Part shown: one piece after another, positions 9,142 through 17,767 of the stretch
How positions within the stretch are numbered: the stretch's first letter is position 1
Layout of the letters: the number at the start of each line of letters is the position of its first letter
Assembly: GCF_900240405.1 (NCBI RefSeq)
Contig: NZ_OEQK01000001.1
Span: 248,001-312,000 of the forward strand
Reading direction: 5' to 3'
DNA from: Salirhabdus sp. Marseille-P4669
GTDB lineage: Bacteria > Bacillota > Bacilli > Bacillales > Alkalibacillaceae
DNA length: 64,000 nucleotides
The notes under the pieces: model-generated
Told to the model about the DNA's origin: nothing
The model's input: only the letters and a program-made list of their open reading frames with translations
The model's database searches: none
Made by a program: the position numbers and the translations under genes

Positions 9142-10554
9142 ATGGATTTAGAAAAACAGACAAAGGAAATAATTGAAGCGATAGGTGGTAAGGACAATGT
9201 TGACGTTGCTACTCATTGTGTAACTCGACTACGATTAGGGCTAAAAGATGAGGGGCAAGTTCAAAAGGATCGCCTCGAACAAGTTGACCTGGTGAAGGGG
9301 TCTTTTTCATCCAATGGGCAATTTCAAATTGTAATTGGCCAAGGCACTGTAGATAAGGTGTACGATGAGTTTATTAAACAAACGGGTACGGGTAGAGCTA
9401 CGAAAGAAGAGGTAAAAGCGAAAACAGCGGAAAAACAAAACCCCCTTCAAAAAGCAATTAAGACATTAGCAGATATTTTTATTCCGATTCTGCCTGCGAT
9501 TGTTACGGCAGGTTTATTAATGGGAATCAACAATATATTAGCAAACCCTGATATTTTCTACGATGACCAATCCTTTATTCAAGTTCATCCGGAATGGGCT
9601 GGAATTGCAGATATGATTAACATCATCGCAAATACAGCATTCACCTTCCTTCCCGCTTTAATTGGATGGTCAGCGGTTAAGCGGTTTGGTGGAAATCCGT
9701 TACTCGGCATTGTGCTTGGCTTAATTCTCGTACATCCAGATTTATTAAATGCTTGGGCGTACGGAGAAGCGTTAAAGGAAGGTACAATTCCAGTTTGGGA
9801 TTTATTTGGCTTTGAGGTACAAAAAATAGGGTATCAAGGACAAGTACTACCTGTACTATTTGCCTCTTATGTATTAGCAAAAACAGAAATATTTCTTAAA
9901 AATAAGGTACCAGATGCTTTTCAGCTATTGTTAGTAGCTCCAATAACATTACTTATTACTGGTTTTTTATCGTTTATTTTGATTGGACCAGTCATGTTTG
10001 CAATTGGAAATTGGATTACAGATGGGCTTGTCTCCATATTTGATAACTTTGCATTGTTAGGTGGCCTTATTTACGGAGGGTTATATGCTGTCTTAGTTGT
10101 TACAGGAATGCACCATACATTCTTAGCTGTAGATATTCAATTAATCGGAAGCACCGGTAGTACATTTTTATGGCCTATCCTTGCTCTTTCCAATATTGCA
10201 CAAGGGTCTGCAACATTAGCGATTGCACTAGCTAGTAAAAATGAAAAATTTAAAGGTTTATCCTACACATCTTGGGTCTCTGCTTGGCTTGGTATAACAG
10301 AACCAGCAATGTTCGGTGTGAATTTAAGATTAAAATACCCGTTTTATTGTGCGCTCATAGGTTCTGCCGCTGCTGGTTTATTTATCGCCACCCAGCAAGT
10401 GCGTGCATCTTCGGTTGGTGTAGGAGGAGTGCCTGGGTTTTTATCGATTTTACCTGAGAAATATATTCCGTTCTTTATCGGAATGGCCATTGCGATTGTC
10501 GTTCCATTTCTTTTAACCTTTGTATTTGCAAAACGTAGAGGTACTGAAGTTTAA
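9142..10554 (+). CDS. treP: PTS trehalose-specific EIIBC
   Basis: A 470-residue trehalose permease, the usual length. The N-terminal IIB domain carries the phosphorylated Cys26 in ATHCVTRLR. A linker leads to an integral IIC domain with about ten helices and the conserved GITEPAMFGVN segment. It imports trehalose as trehalose-6-phosphate. GGGAGG precedes the ATG at 9142. The phosphotrehalase gene begins directly downstream and the IIA gene ends 45 bases upstream, giving a complete uptake set. I see no treR repressor gene in the window. Confidence 0.94.
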   Translation: MDLEKQTKEIIEAIGGKDNVDVATHCVTRLRLGLKDEGQVQKDRLEQVDLVKGSFSSNGQFQIVIGQGTVDKVYDEFIKQTGTGRATKEEVKAKTAEKQNPLQKAIKTLADIFIPILPAIVTAGLLMGINNILANPDIFYDDQSFIQVHPEWAGIADMINIIANTAFTFLPALIGWSAVKRFGGNPLLGIVLGLILVHPDLLNAWAYGEALKEGTIPVWDLFGFEVQKIGYQGQVLPVLFASYVLAKTEIFLKNKVPDAFQLLLVAPITLLITGFLSFILIGPVMFAIGNWITDGLVSIFDNFALLGGLIYGGLYAVLVVTGMHHTFLAVDIQLIGSTGSTFLWPILALSNIAQGSATLAIALASKNEKFKGLSYTSWVSAWLGITEPAMFGVNLRLKYPFYCALIGSAAAGLFIATQQVRASSVGVGGVPGFLSILPEKYIPFFIGMAIAIVVPFLLTFVFAKRRGTEV

Positions 10555-10570
10555 AAAGGGGTTGAAAAAC

Positions 10571-12250
10571 GTGAATATCCCATGGTGGAAAAAGGCAGTT
10601 GTTTATCAAATCTATCCGAAAAGCTTTAAAGACACAACTGGAAACGGGGTTGGTGACCTACAAGGAATCCTATCCAAATTGGATTATGTAAAGGAGTTAG
10701 GCATTGATGTAATATGGCTAACTCCGATTTACAAATCTCCACAAAACGATAATGGCTATGATATTAGTGATTATTATTCAATACAAGAAGAATACGGAAC
10801 GATGGAGGATTTTAATAAGCTGCTTGATGAAGCCCATCAACGAGATATTAAAATCATAATGGATATTGTCGTAAATCATACGTCCACCGATCATGATTGG
10901 TTTTTGGAATCCAGGGCATCAAAAGATAATGCTTATCGGGACTTTTACATTTGGAAGGATGGAGCAAAGGGCAATCCCCCTACCAATTGGAAGTCTAAGT
11001 TTGGGGGATCCGCTTGGGAGTTTGATGAAAATACAGGACAATATTATCTCCATCTCTTTGATGTCACACAGGCAGATTTAAATTGGGAGAATGATACAGT
11101 CCGAGAAGAAGTATATAACATGATGAATTTTTGGCTTAACAAAGGGGTTGATGGCTTTCGCCTCGACGTAATTAACTTAATCTCAAAGGATCAACGTTTT
11201 CCTAATGATGATGGTTCAAATCCCCCTGGTGATGGAAGGAAGTTCTATACCGATGGACCGAAAATTCATACGTACTTACAGGAAATGAATCGAGAGGTTT
11301 TTCAAAGGCATAACGAGATACTAACCGTTGGAGAAATGTCCTCCACAACGATTGACAACTGTATTAAATACACAAGACCAGACCGTAATGAGCTTAGTAT
11401 GACCTTTAACTTTCATCATTTAAAGGTGGACTATCCGAACGGTGAAAAATGGGTGAAGGCAGATTTTGATTTTCTTGAGTTAAAAAGGATACTTTCAACC
11501 TGGCAAAAGGAAATGCATGATGGCGGAGGATGGAATGCACTATTTTGGTGTAACCATGACCAGCCAAGGGTTGTTTCTCGTTTTGGGGATGAAGGGCAAT
11601 ATTATAAAGAGTCGGCAAAAATGCTAGCAACGACCATTCACATGATGCAAGGGACACCGTATATTTACCAAGGCGAAGAGTTTGGGATGACAAATCCGAA
11701 TTTTAATAAGATCGAAGCCTATCGTGATGTGGAATCGTTAAATATATATCGTATGAAAAAAGAAGAAGGAATGACCGATGACGAAATAATGGAGATATTA
11801 AAACAGAAGTCCCGTGACAATGCAAGAACTCCGGTTCAGTGGAATAGTGAAGAGCATGCAGGTTTTACAAAGGGGACACCTTGGATTGATGTAGCACGCA
11901 ATTATAAGGAAATTAATGCAGAACGAGCCCTCCAAGATAAAGATTCGATTTTTTATCATTATAAAAAGTTAATCGAGCTTCGCAAACAATACGATGTAAT
12001 TACAACGGGTGATTATACATTACTATTTGAAGACCATCCCCACATCTTTGCCTATTTACGAAGGAATAAGACAGAATCGTTATTGGTACTTAATAATTTT
12101 TATCGATGCCATATCGACGTTACCTTACCTAACGAGCTTCCGTTTACAAAGACGGAGCCAGACATACTCCTATCTAACTACAAAGACTCGCAGAAAAACT
12201 TAGATCGTATTCAGTTAAGACCTTATGAGTCTGTTGTTTACTATTTGTAG
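10571..12250 (+). CDS. treA: Trehalose-6-phosphate hydrolase
   Basis: A 559-residue GH13 alpha-glucosidase that splits trehalose-6-phosphate into glucose and glucose-6-phosphate in the cytoplasm. All four GH13 regions are visible: DIVVNHTS, GFRLDVINL with the nucleophile Asp, the acid Glu in TVGEMSS, and FWCNHDQPR. The opening PWWKKAVVYQIYPKSFKD is typical of this branch. The start is taken as GTG 10571, just before NIPWWKKAVVYQ, behind AAAGGGG; this gives the family length, whereas the frame from 10520 overlaps treP. The gene ends at a REP-like palindrome that may act as a 3' hairpin. Confidence 0.94.
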   Translation: MNIPWWKKAVVYQIYPKSFKDTTGNGVGDLQGILSKLDYVKELGIDVIWLTPIYKSPQNDNGYDISDYYSIQEEYGTMEDFNKLLDEAHQRDIKIIMDIVVNHTSTDHDWFLESRASKDNAYRDFYIWKDGAKGNPPTNWKSKFGGSAWEFDENTGQYYLHLFDVTQADLNWENDTVREEVYNMMNFWLNKGVDGFRLDVINLISKDQRFPNDDGSNPPGDGRKFYTDGPKIHTYLQEMNREVFQRHNEILTVGEMSSTTIDNCIKYTRPDRNELSMTFNFHHLKVDYPNGEKWVKADFDFLELKRILSTWQKEMHDGGGWNALFWCNHDQPRVVSRFGDEGQYYKESAKMLATTIHMMQGTPYIYQGEEFGMTNPNFNKIEAYRDVESLNIYRMKKEEGMTDDEIMEILKQKSRDNARTPVQWNSEEHAGFTKGTPWIDVARNYKEINAERALQDKDSIFYHYKKLIELRKQYDVITTGDYTLLFEDHPHIFAYLRRNKTESLLVLNNFYRCHIDVTLPNELPFTKTEPDILLSNYKDSQKNLDRIQLRPYESVVYYL

Positions 12251-12260
12251 CTTGTGTTGG

Positions 12261-12309
12261 GTGCCTGTCACTCCCCGAATTGTGTCGAATAAAGGCGAAT
12301 GACAGGCAT
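12261..12309. repeat. REP-like interspersed palindrome, copy 1
   Basis: Arms TGCCTGTCA (12262-12270) and TGACAGGCA (12300-12308) enclose CTCCCCGAATTGTGTCG. The left half is almost identical to a second copy at 46723-46771. It starts 11 bases after the treA stop codon. Confidence 0.75.
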
Positions 12310-12318
12310 ATCCTCTTT

Positions 12319-12486
12319 TTAGTCCTCTTCGTATAATATGTGATCTGCTATTGATTCGACCTGTTCTATTTCTAATTGTTGGAATTCCTCTAGCATTGTA
12401 TTTGTTATACTTTCCATTTCTCTTTTGCTATAGCCTAACTTTTTCATAGCGATTGTTGTATATGCCATGGCATGCTTAATTTCCAT
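12319..12486 (-). CDS. Small hypothetical protein
   Basis: A 55-residue, Glu-rich helical protein (MEIKHAMAYTTIAMKKLGYS at the start, IADHILYEED at the end). I do not recognise the family. It has no signal peptide or membrane segment. The start at 12486 lies 7 bases after GGAGG, which makes a real gene likely; the longer frame to 12627 runs through the upstream terminator. It sits between the trehalose operon 3' end and a small membrane-protein gene, separated from the latter by a perfect terminator palindrome. Confidence 0.65.
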   Translation of the reverse strand: MEIKHAMAYTTIAMKKLGYSKREMESITNTMLEEFQQLEIEQVESIADHILYEED

Positions 12487-12543
12487 TTGGATACCTCCAT
12501 AAATGTAGGATATAACCTTAGTATGAGCTATTGTAAGCATAAT

Positions 12544-12573
12544 AAAAAACCTTCCGTTAACGGAAGGTTTTTT
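12544..12573. terminator. Bidirectional terminator palindrome
   Basis: A perfect 30-base palindrome centred on GTTAAC, with A6 and T6 flanks. It ends the membrane-protein gene on the minus strand. Confidence 0.88.
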
Positions 12574-12592
12574 ATTATCGCTAAGTTGAAAC

Positions 12593-12961
12593 TTAAGCTT
12601 CTTTGTTTTTAAGGAATACACCAACAACCAAAATGATTGTTGCGACTAGTCCAATGTATAAGCCTGTGCTAGAATAGTTCCCGAATAATTCATCGTTGTT
12701 TGAAAATAGGAAAACAAACATTAATGCAACACCGATGATGGAGCTAACAAGTCCTAGCATTGGGTTCATAGGCTTTTCTGCTAGTGTAGCATATAAAGGA
12801 TATGCATAAAGAATCAATACTAGGAAGCCTAATTGCTGCCAACCATTTTCAGAAATAGATCCGAAAAAGCTTACCTCAACCCATGGTAAAAATAATGAAA
12901 TAAAAAATAATAGCGTAGCAGCTACAATTGCTGTGCCACCTTTACCCCACTTTTGCAACAT
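12593..12961 (-). CDS. Small four-helix membrane protein of unknown function
   Basis: A 122-residue integral membrane protein with four hydrophobic segments, roughly residues 8-28, 38-56, 60-80 and 95-117. There are no catalytic motifs and I cannot name the family. The ATG at 12961 (MLQKWGKGG) follows a GAGAGGGAATGAG stretch and is preferred over the frame from 13003. The gene is a single unit ended by the palindrome at 12544-12573. Confidence 0.7.
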   Translation of the reverse strand: MLQKWGKGGTAIVAATLLFFISLFLPWVEVSFFGSISENGWQQLGFLVLILYAYPLYATLAEKPMNPMLGLVSSIIGVALMFVFLFSNNDELFGNYSSTGLYIGLVATIILVVGVFLKNKEA

Positions 12962-13092
12962 ATTCTCATTCCCTCTCTTTCGTAGTAATGCATATATAGA
13001 CACCTTTATTTTAATCGAAAAACTAGGAAAATCCTATCATTATTTTAAGAAATTTGTCGATTAACGTAAAAAAGCACTCTCAAGAGTGCTAG

Positions 13093-13716
13093 TTAAAAGG
13101 CTTTTCTAAAATCAAATGCCTTATTTGGAACAGTGATTCGAAATGCTAAATCATCCTTTTTCAAATTAAAGCTTTCTACACGAACGTTAAAATTACTTCG
13201 CATTTCCATTTGTGTAACCGCTACATAAATGCTTTCATCAGCAGGGTTAACCATTACCCATTTCGGAATCGTATAGTTTTTCTTAACATATTCTAATACC
13301 TTTTTATTAGGAAGCTCCATTCGACCTAACGAAATCGATTCAATATTTAGCTGTAGATCACCATTTTTTTGAACCTCAGGGGAAAAACGTGCAGTTAATG
13401 GAATATCCCGATCAAATGCGACGATTGTACCGATAAGCGTAACATAGTCATCTATCGTAACCGTATATTCTATATCGGTTAGCTTTGATAGCTCCTCTAA
13501 ATACGTATTCACCAACTTATTTAAGTTATCTCTCGAGGAGGAAATGGTAAATTGCGCAACCTCTTCACCTGTTTTTGATGTTGCTCCTTTATAATCATCA
13601 ACAGATAGAGGGAGAAAAATGAGCATAGCGAGCCAAATAATTATGACAATATTTAAACCAAGTAGGCCCAAAAAAAGTATTTTCCATTTATTTTTCTGTT
13701 TGAGTTTGTTCTCCAT
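13093..13716 (-). CDS. ypmS: YpmS-like membrane-anchored protein (DUF2140)
   Basis: A 207-residue protein with one N-terminal transmembrane segment (about residues 11-33, after a Lys-rich start) and an extracytoplasmic domain. The pattern FTISSSRDNLNKLVNTYL, IPLTARFSPEV, WVMVNPADESIYV and FNLKKDDLAFRI matches what I know as DUF2140/YpmS. Its function is unknown. The ATG at 13716 follows GGGGATACGAC; upstream in-frame codons would overlap the ypmR end. It follows the SGNH hydrolase gene with a 40-base gap, as ypmR-ypmS do in B. subtilis, so the two are probably cotranscribed. Confidence 0.88.
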   Translation of the reverse strand: MENKLKQKNKWKILFLGLLGLNIVIIIWLAMLIFLPLSVDDYKGATSKTGEEVAQFTISSSRDNLNKLVNTYLEELSKLTDIEYTVTIDDYVTLIGTIVAFDRDIPLTARFSPEVQKNGDLQLNIESISLGRMELPNKKVLEYVKKNYTIPKWVMVNPADESIYVAVTQMEMRSNFNVRVESFNLKKDDLAFRITVPNKAFDFRKAF

Positions 13717-13756
13717 GTCGTATCCCCTATCCCATTTCATTCTAAAAACTGATGAG

Positions 13757-14641
13757 TTATTCCTCTCCTTCAGTCTGACCAAATCCTTTTAAGAGATAGT
13801 CCAACACTTGCTCGCCTATTAACTGATACCCCTTTTCATTTGGATGGAAATTGTCCTCCGATAATAACTGTTTGCTTTTATCCTGAAATAAATTCTTGAT
13901 TGGGACAAAGGTTGCGCCTTGTTGGGCTTTTACAACCATCTGACCGATCCAGTTCCAATCATCAATGATTCGCTCAAGCTCTGGTATATCTCCAAAGTAC
14001 TCCTCAAAAGGGTTATAAAGTCCAATTAAATAAATATGAGCATATGGATTTTTCTCACGGATGTTACGAAAGATACGTGTTAATCGATCCTGATACGCTT
14101 TCTGTTCAACTGTAAAATCGTCATAGCTAAGGGATAGAATATTTTCTTTTGTAATCTTCATAATGTCATTTGCGCCAATTGTAATGAAAACCACATCCGC
14201 TTTTTTAATAGAATCTGTAATTTCCTTTTGGTTCATTCTTTCCAACAGCTGATCTGAGCGATTACCGACTTTGCCAAAATTATCGATTGTATAATCTGTT
14301 TGAGCGTTTTCGGATAAATAGTTTTCAATTACTTTTAAATAGCCACCGCCAGACTCGTCACCTAACCCTTGTGTTAACGAATCCCCAATAGCTGTAATAT
14401 GCAGGTTGCCGTTTTCGATAAATATTTTCGCATGTTCTACCACTTCTGTGACAGCATCTGTGATTTTTTCTTTTGCGTTTTCTTTATCTGATGTCTCTTT
14501 TTGACTAGTTGTTTCTTCTTTATTATTAGAAAGTATACGCTCTCCGTTTGTGTTCGAATTATCATCACTTATTACGAGAAAAGACATGGTGAATGTTATT
14601 AAAATCAGTATGAATAAAGATAAAAATATTCCTTTTTTCAT
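13757..14641 (-). CDS. ypmR: SGNH/GDSL-family hydrolase, YpmR-like
   Basis: A 294-residue secreted or membrane-tethered hydrolase. It has an N-terminal hydrophobic segment (about residues 4-22), a Ser/Thr/Glu/Lys-rich linker and then an SGNH domain. The blocks are AIGDSLTQG (nucleophile Ser), FGKVGNRSDQLL (Gly and Asn), ITIGANDI (Asn) and DNFHPNEKGY (Asp and His). Substrates of this branch are unknown; esterase or acylhydrolase action on cell-surface material is inferred. The ATG at 14641 lies behind AAAGGTGTG. It pairs with ypmS. Confidence 0.9.
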   Translation of the reverse strand: MKKGIFLSLFILILITFTMSFLVISDDNSNTNGERILSNNKEETTSQKETSDKENAKEKITDAVTEVVEHAKIFIENGNLHITAIGDSLTQGLGDESGGGYLKVIENYLSENAQTDYTIDNFGKVGNRSDQLLERMNQKEITDSIKKADVVFITIGANDIMKITKENILSLSYDDFTVEQKAYQDRLTRIFRNIREKNPYAHIYLIGLYNPFEEYFGDIPELERIIDDWNWIGQMVVKAQQGATFVPIKNLFQDKSKQLLSEDNFHPNEKGYQLIGEQVLDYLLKGFGQTEGEE

Positions 14642-14650
14642 AGAAATCAC

Positions 14651-14995
14651 ACCTTTTATGATGGGGGCTAGAACGTACTGCTTTGATCTTTTTCATAAAT
14701 ATAGTTTAAGATAATTGTTTCATAATTATGATACACATTACCACCATTTATTTATAACATATGATAAAAGACAGTAAATTTATCCTATTTCGACCTCAAA
14801 AGTTTCGAGAAGAATGGAAATGAAAGAAAACTCGCCAAGTGGCGAGTCTTTATTTACAGATTGTAGTATTTGGTCATTTATAGGGAACTAAAATATTCTA
14901 AAGCTTTTTCATCTTTTTCCTTAAAAGCAAAAACAGAATCCATTATTAAATAATCTTCGAGGCAACAAGTAAATTTATGTCGTTTTTTCGGTCAT
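14651..14995. other. Gene-free stretch between ypmR and the DUF4097 gene
   Basis: I see no coding potential. It should hold the ypmR promoter near its left end. The one clear element is the hairpin at 14829-14850. Confidence 0.6.
14829..14850 (-). terminator. Terminator of the DUF4097 gene
   Basis: A perfect ACTCGCCA/TGGCGAGT stem with a 2-base loop, T-rich on the minus strand side. It lies about 145 bases after the stop codon. Confidence 0.7.
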
Positions 14996-15904
14996 CTACA
15001 TATCAAATTCAAAATCACCTGAGCTTGTTTTCACAGATAATGAATGTTCTCCACGACCATATACCTTTTGAAATTTCTTTTGCTCGAATGTATTTCCGTT
15101 CTCATCTGTAAATTCACCAGAGCTTGTTGAAAAAGATAATCGAATGGATGGATTTTGCTCGGTTCTTACAGTAACATCGCCACTTGATGTATGAATAAAT
15201 GTTTGTGGACTTATTTCTTTAAAGTAGAAATCCACATCTCCAGAGGATGTGTTTGCTTGTACATTTCCGATTATGTACGTTCCTTTTATTTCACCTGATG
15301 TCGCCTTTAAAGTTATGTTTTCTCCTATGAAGTGATTCAATTCAATATCCCCAGAAGTAGACTGAGCTGAAAGGTCTTGACTAAAAACATTCTCAACCGA
15401 TATTTCACCAGATGTTGTCCGAAGAGAGAGCTGCTTGCTTTTTCCTTCTTGAAGGTCGATATCTCCGGAAGTAGTATTTATGGATAAGCGATTGCTATTT
15501 ATATGTATTGCCTCAATTTCTCCAGAGGTAGCTTCAAGCTTCACTTGTTCGCAATTGATTTGATTTAGGTGAATATCCCCACTAGAGGTTTTCATATGTA
15601 ATTGTTTAAAAAGTTTTGGGGGCAAAAGGACATCAAGGTGTGCATCAATAAATACAATTCCAAATCGAATCATTGGTATTTGCTTTATCATGATGGATAA
15701 TGCAGATGCCTGTTGCTGGATGGTAAAATCATTTCCTTCTATTCCTTTATCATTCCCATGGCCATAGTAATGGACGATGACTTGGTCATTGGTAGATGGT
15801 TTTATCGTTACATCTGTACTACTTGTATCAATATGTATCGTTTCAATTTGTGATCCGTCTAAAGTCTTCTCTTCATCAAATTTAAACTTTTCTGTTAATT
15901 TCAA
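14996..15904 (-). CDS. DUF4097-type beta-helix repeat protein
   Basis: A 302-residue protein built of ten short repeats with the core T(S/T)SGD/E every 15-25 residues (TSSGDIHLN, ATSGEIEAI, TTSGDIDLQ and so on to TSSGDFEFD). This is the pattern of DUF4097, a predicted right-handed beta-helix seen in YvlB- and LiaG-like proteins of envelope-stress operons. There is no signal peptide or membrane helix. The start is a TTG at 15904, 7 bases after GGGAGG; the longer frame to 15961 runs through this site. It lies downstream of the FtsZ-like gene, but a terminator separates them. Confidence 0.82.
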   Translation of the reverse strand: MKLTEKFKFDEEKTLDGSQIETIHIDTSSTDVTIKPSTNDQVIVHYYGHGNDKGIEGNDFTIQQQASALSIMIKQIPMIRFGIVFIDAHLDVLLPPKLFKQLHMKTSSGDIHLNQINCEQVKLEATSGEIEAIHINSNRLSINTTSGDIDLQEGKSKQLSLRTTSGEISVENVFSQDLSAQSTSGDIELNHFIGENITLKATSGEIKGTYIIGNVQANTSSGDVDFYFKEISPQTFIHTSSGDVTVRTEQNPSIRLSFSTSSGEFTDENGNTFEQKKFQKVYGRGEHSLSVKTSSGDFEFDM

Positions 15905-16087
15905 GTTGTTGCCTCCCTTTCCTGTTATCTTACTACTATAATCATACCGTTTCTTGGACAAAAGGAAAACTAGGCTGAAAAAGTATTTTTATCTAAGTCT
16001 CCAGACGGATTTCTAAACGTAATTAATTAGTATCTTGCTTTATTCCGTTTGGCAGAATCATAAGAGGTCCATCTAGGAATTTTTGCA

Positions 16088-16125
16088 CCATAAAAAAAGG
16101 CATGGAGTCGGACAGAACTCCATGT
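16088..16125 (-). terminator. Terminator of the FtsZ-like gene
   Basis: CATGGAGT pairs with ACTCCATG, followed on the minus strand by CCTTTTTTAT. Confidence 0.85.
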
Positions 16126-16158
16126 ACTTCGTTTCGATTTGGTAATTATTTTTAACGT

Positions 16159-17037
16159 TTATGCATTTTTACTTGAAGAAAATAGCTTTATATTCTTCCC
16201 TTTCTTTAACATCAATTCCCATTTTCGTTTGATCCAAAAAGGGGAAGAATGAGTGGATTTGAAATTTTCCGGTTGTGGAAATGGGTCATCGATTCCATTC
16301 ACAAGCATTGTAATGCGAAAGCGATTCCCAGGCTCATTCATTAAATAAGTACCCAATTTCACTAAATCAGCTTTATGAAACATATCGTTTAAGCGGAGAT
16401 TAATATTTTTAAATGCCTCCATATGTACTTCCTTTGTATACCCAATATTCATAATCATTTGCTTGCCATCGGTATAATTATCAGGTAAATACGGTGCAGA
16501 GATTAAGTATTTTAATGGCTCATCAAAGGAGTCCCCATCAATCGTATGAAGAAAGAGTGGACCTTTTATTCCTTTTATAAAGGTTTTAACATCTTGTGCA
16601 TCTATATTCATCACACCAGTTTCACAGAGCATGTCCTCTAAAGACTTAACAGCTTTATTTTCGTATGACTCAAAAATCTCATTAGCATTAACGAAGGAAG
16701 TAGTTGTATCTATGCTTTCTAACATACCATCCCCATGAAAGAAAATAACCGAATCACAGATTTCTTTCATCCAATAATATTGATGAATCGCGGTTTGCAT
16801 CCGTTTTTTACCTTCAAAGCGAAATGGAAACCGAAAAATACCGAGTAAAAGACATTTCTTTTCCTTTAATTCGTCTAAGTGGTGTATGAAATCCTCTGTT
16901 TCACTAGAATTTCCCCCAATGAAACGGTAAAAGCATATATCATCTCGTTCCATTTCATTGACTAAATGACATTGATTTTCATAATCGGCATGCTTTATGT
17001 TCCATATTTGGACGTTTTTTCCCACATTAATCACCAC
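16159..17037 (-). CDS. Divergent FtsZ/tubulin-fold protein with degenerate GTP site
   Basis: A 292-residue protein that I align, by eye, with FtsZ from the T4 region to the end of the C-terminal domain. FPFRFEGKKR (70-79) matches FtsZ RPFTFEGRKR. VMNIDAQDVKTF (142-153) matches LINLDFADVKTI and keeps the T7-loop pattern NxDxxD. LKYLISAPYLP (175-185) with MIMNIG (194-199) matches KKAISSPLL with VLMNITG. RITMLVNGID (241-250) matches VVTVIATGF. In contrast the glycine-rich T1 and T4 loops are missing or reduced to FIGGNSSET, and the guanine-contact Asn of PNDR is lost (HGDG). The N-terminus is about 60 residues shorter than in FtsZ. There is no FtsZ C-terminal peptide; the tail is basic (FWIKRKWELMLKKGKNIK). 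GTP hydrolysis looks unlikely. Start codons GTG 17037 and 17034 are both possible behind AGAGAAG. Confidence 0.75.
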   Translation of the reverse strand: MVINVGKNVQIWNIKHADYENQCHLVNEMERDDICFYRFIGGNSSETEDFIHHLDELKEKKCLLLGIFRFPFRFEGKKRMQTAIHQYYWMKEICDSVIFFHGDGMLESIDTTTSFVNANEIFESYENKAVKSLEDMLCETGVMNIDAQDVKTFIKGIKGPLFLHTIDGDSFDEPLKYLISAPYLPDNYTDGKQMIMNIGYTKEVHMEAFKNINLRLNDMFHKADLVKLGTYLMNEPGNRFRITMLVNGIDDPFPQPENFKSTHSSPFWIKRKWELMLKKGKNIKLFSSSKNA

Positions 17038-17372
17038 TTCTCTTTATACTTTTCTAACCCCAATAACATCGTTGTAGTGATTATAACGAATAGCAATTAA
17101 AAAGCTTGTCACTAAATGTCCTTTTGGCTTGACTTGTTTTGTAGAAAAACATATTTTTTCGTAATAATTCCTTATATGGAGGGTTTCCGTTCTTGTGGAT
17201 GATAAATTTTGACAGATTAACTAACAAATAATCTTGTTGATTTTACATAAATTTAAGAGAAATTTAAAATATTTTTTGGAATCCTTGAATGTGATTTGTC
17301 ATTTGTACACATATTATAAGTGTAGTGATACAAATTACGTATCACATTTAGCAAAGATTCAGGAGGAATAAA
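17038..17372 (+). promoter_or_regulatory. Promoter region and 5' leader of the cold-shock gene
   Basis: There is no gene here. A possible promoter reads TTGACT, 17 bases, then TATTTT (about 17129-17157), and a second TATAAG-type -10 lies near 17315. Just before the gene is a 7-bp inverted repeat, GTGATAC (17325-17331) and GTATCAC (17339-17345), which could form a hairpin at the mRNA 5' end. The divergent FtsZ-like gene must also be driven from this interval. Confidence 0.5.
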
Positions 17373-17573
17373 ATGGCAACTGGAACGGTAAAATGGTTTA
17401 ACGCAGAAAAAGGTTATGGTTTTATTGAAGTAGAAGGTTCAGATGATGTATTTGTTCATTACTCTGCAATTGAAGGTGATGGTTTTAAAACCTTAGAAGA
17501 GGGACAAACAGTAAGCTTTGATGTGGAAGATGGACAAAAAGGTCCTCAAGCAGCAAATGTAAAGAGGATGTAA
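17373..17573 (+). CDS. CspA-family cold-shock protein
   Basis: A 66-residue single OB-fold protein that binds single-stranded RNA/DNA and keeps mRNA unfolded. The motifs RNP1 (KGYGFIEV) and RNP2 (DVFVHYS) are intact and the start [12 protein letters not shown] is typical. It is very close to the CspB/CspC/CspD group of Bacillus; which paralogue cannot be decided. AGGAGG precedes the ATG. The leader carries an inverted repeat that may take part in cold control, as is common in csp mRNAs. Confidence 0.96.
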   Translation: MATGTVKWFNAEKGYGFIEVEGSDDVFVHYSAIEGDGFKTLEEGQTVSFDVEDGQKGPQAANVKRM

Positions 17574-17677
17574 CAGATATAGGGAAACTTCCGAAAAGAA
17601 GGGGATCATCCCCTTCCAACAGCAATGGTTAGTTTAACTTATCGACTTTAATGGATAACCTATTAAAGTAGGATAGA

Positions 17678-17710
17678 AAGGTTCTAGCGAAATATCGTTA
17701 GAACCTTTTC
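17678..17710 (+). terminator. Terminator after the cold-shock gene
   Basis: AAGGTTCTAGCGA pairs with TCGTTAGAACCTT (one G-U), followed by TTTTCC. Confidence 0.8.
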
Positions 17711-17767
17711 CTGTATATAAGGAGTATCCCGATGAAACATAAATAGAACATCAAGGGATTGGTTTAC

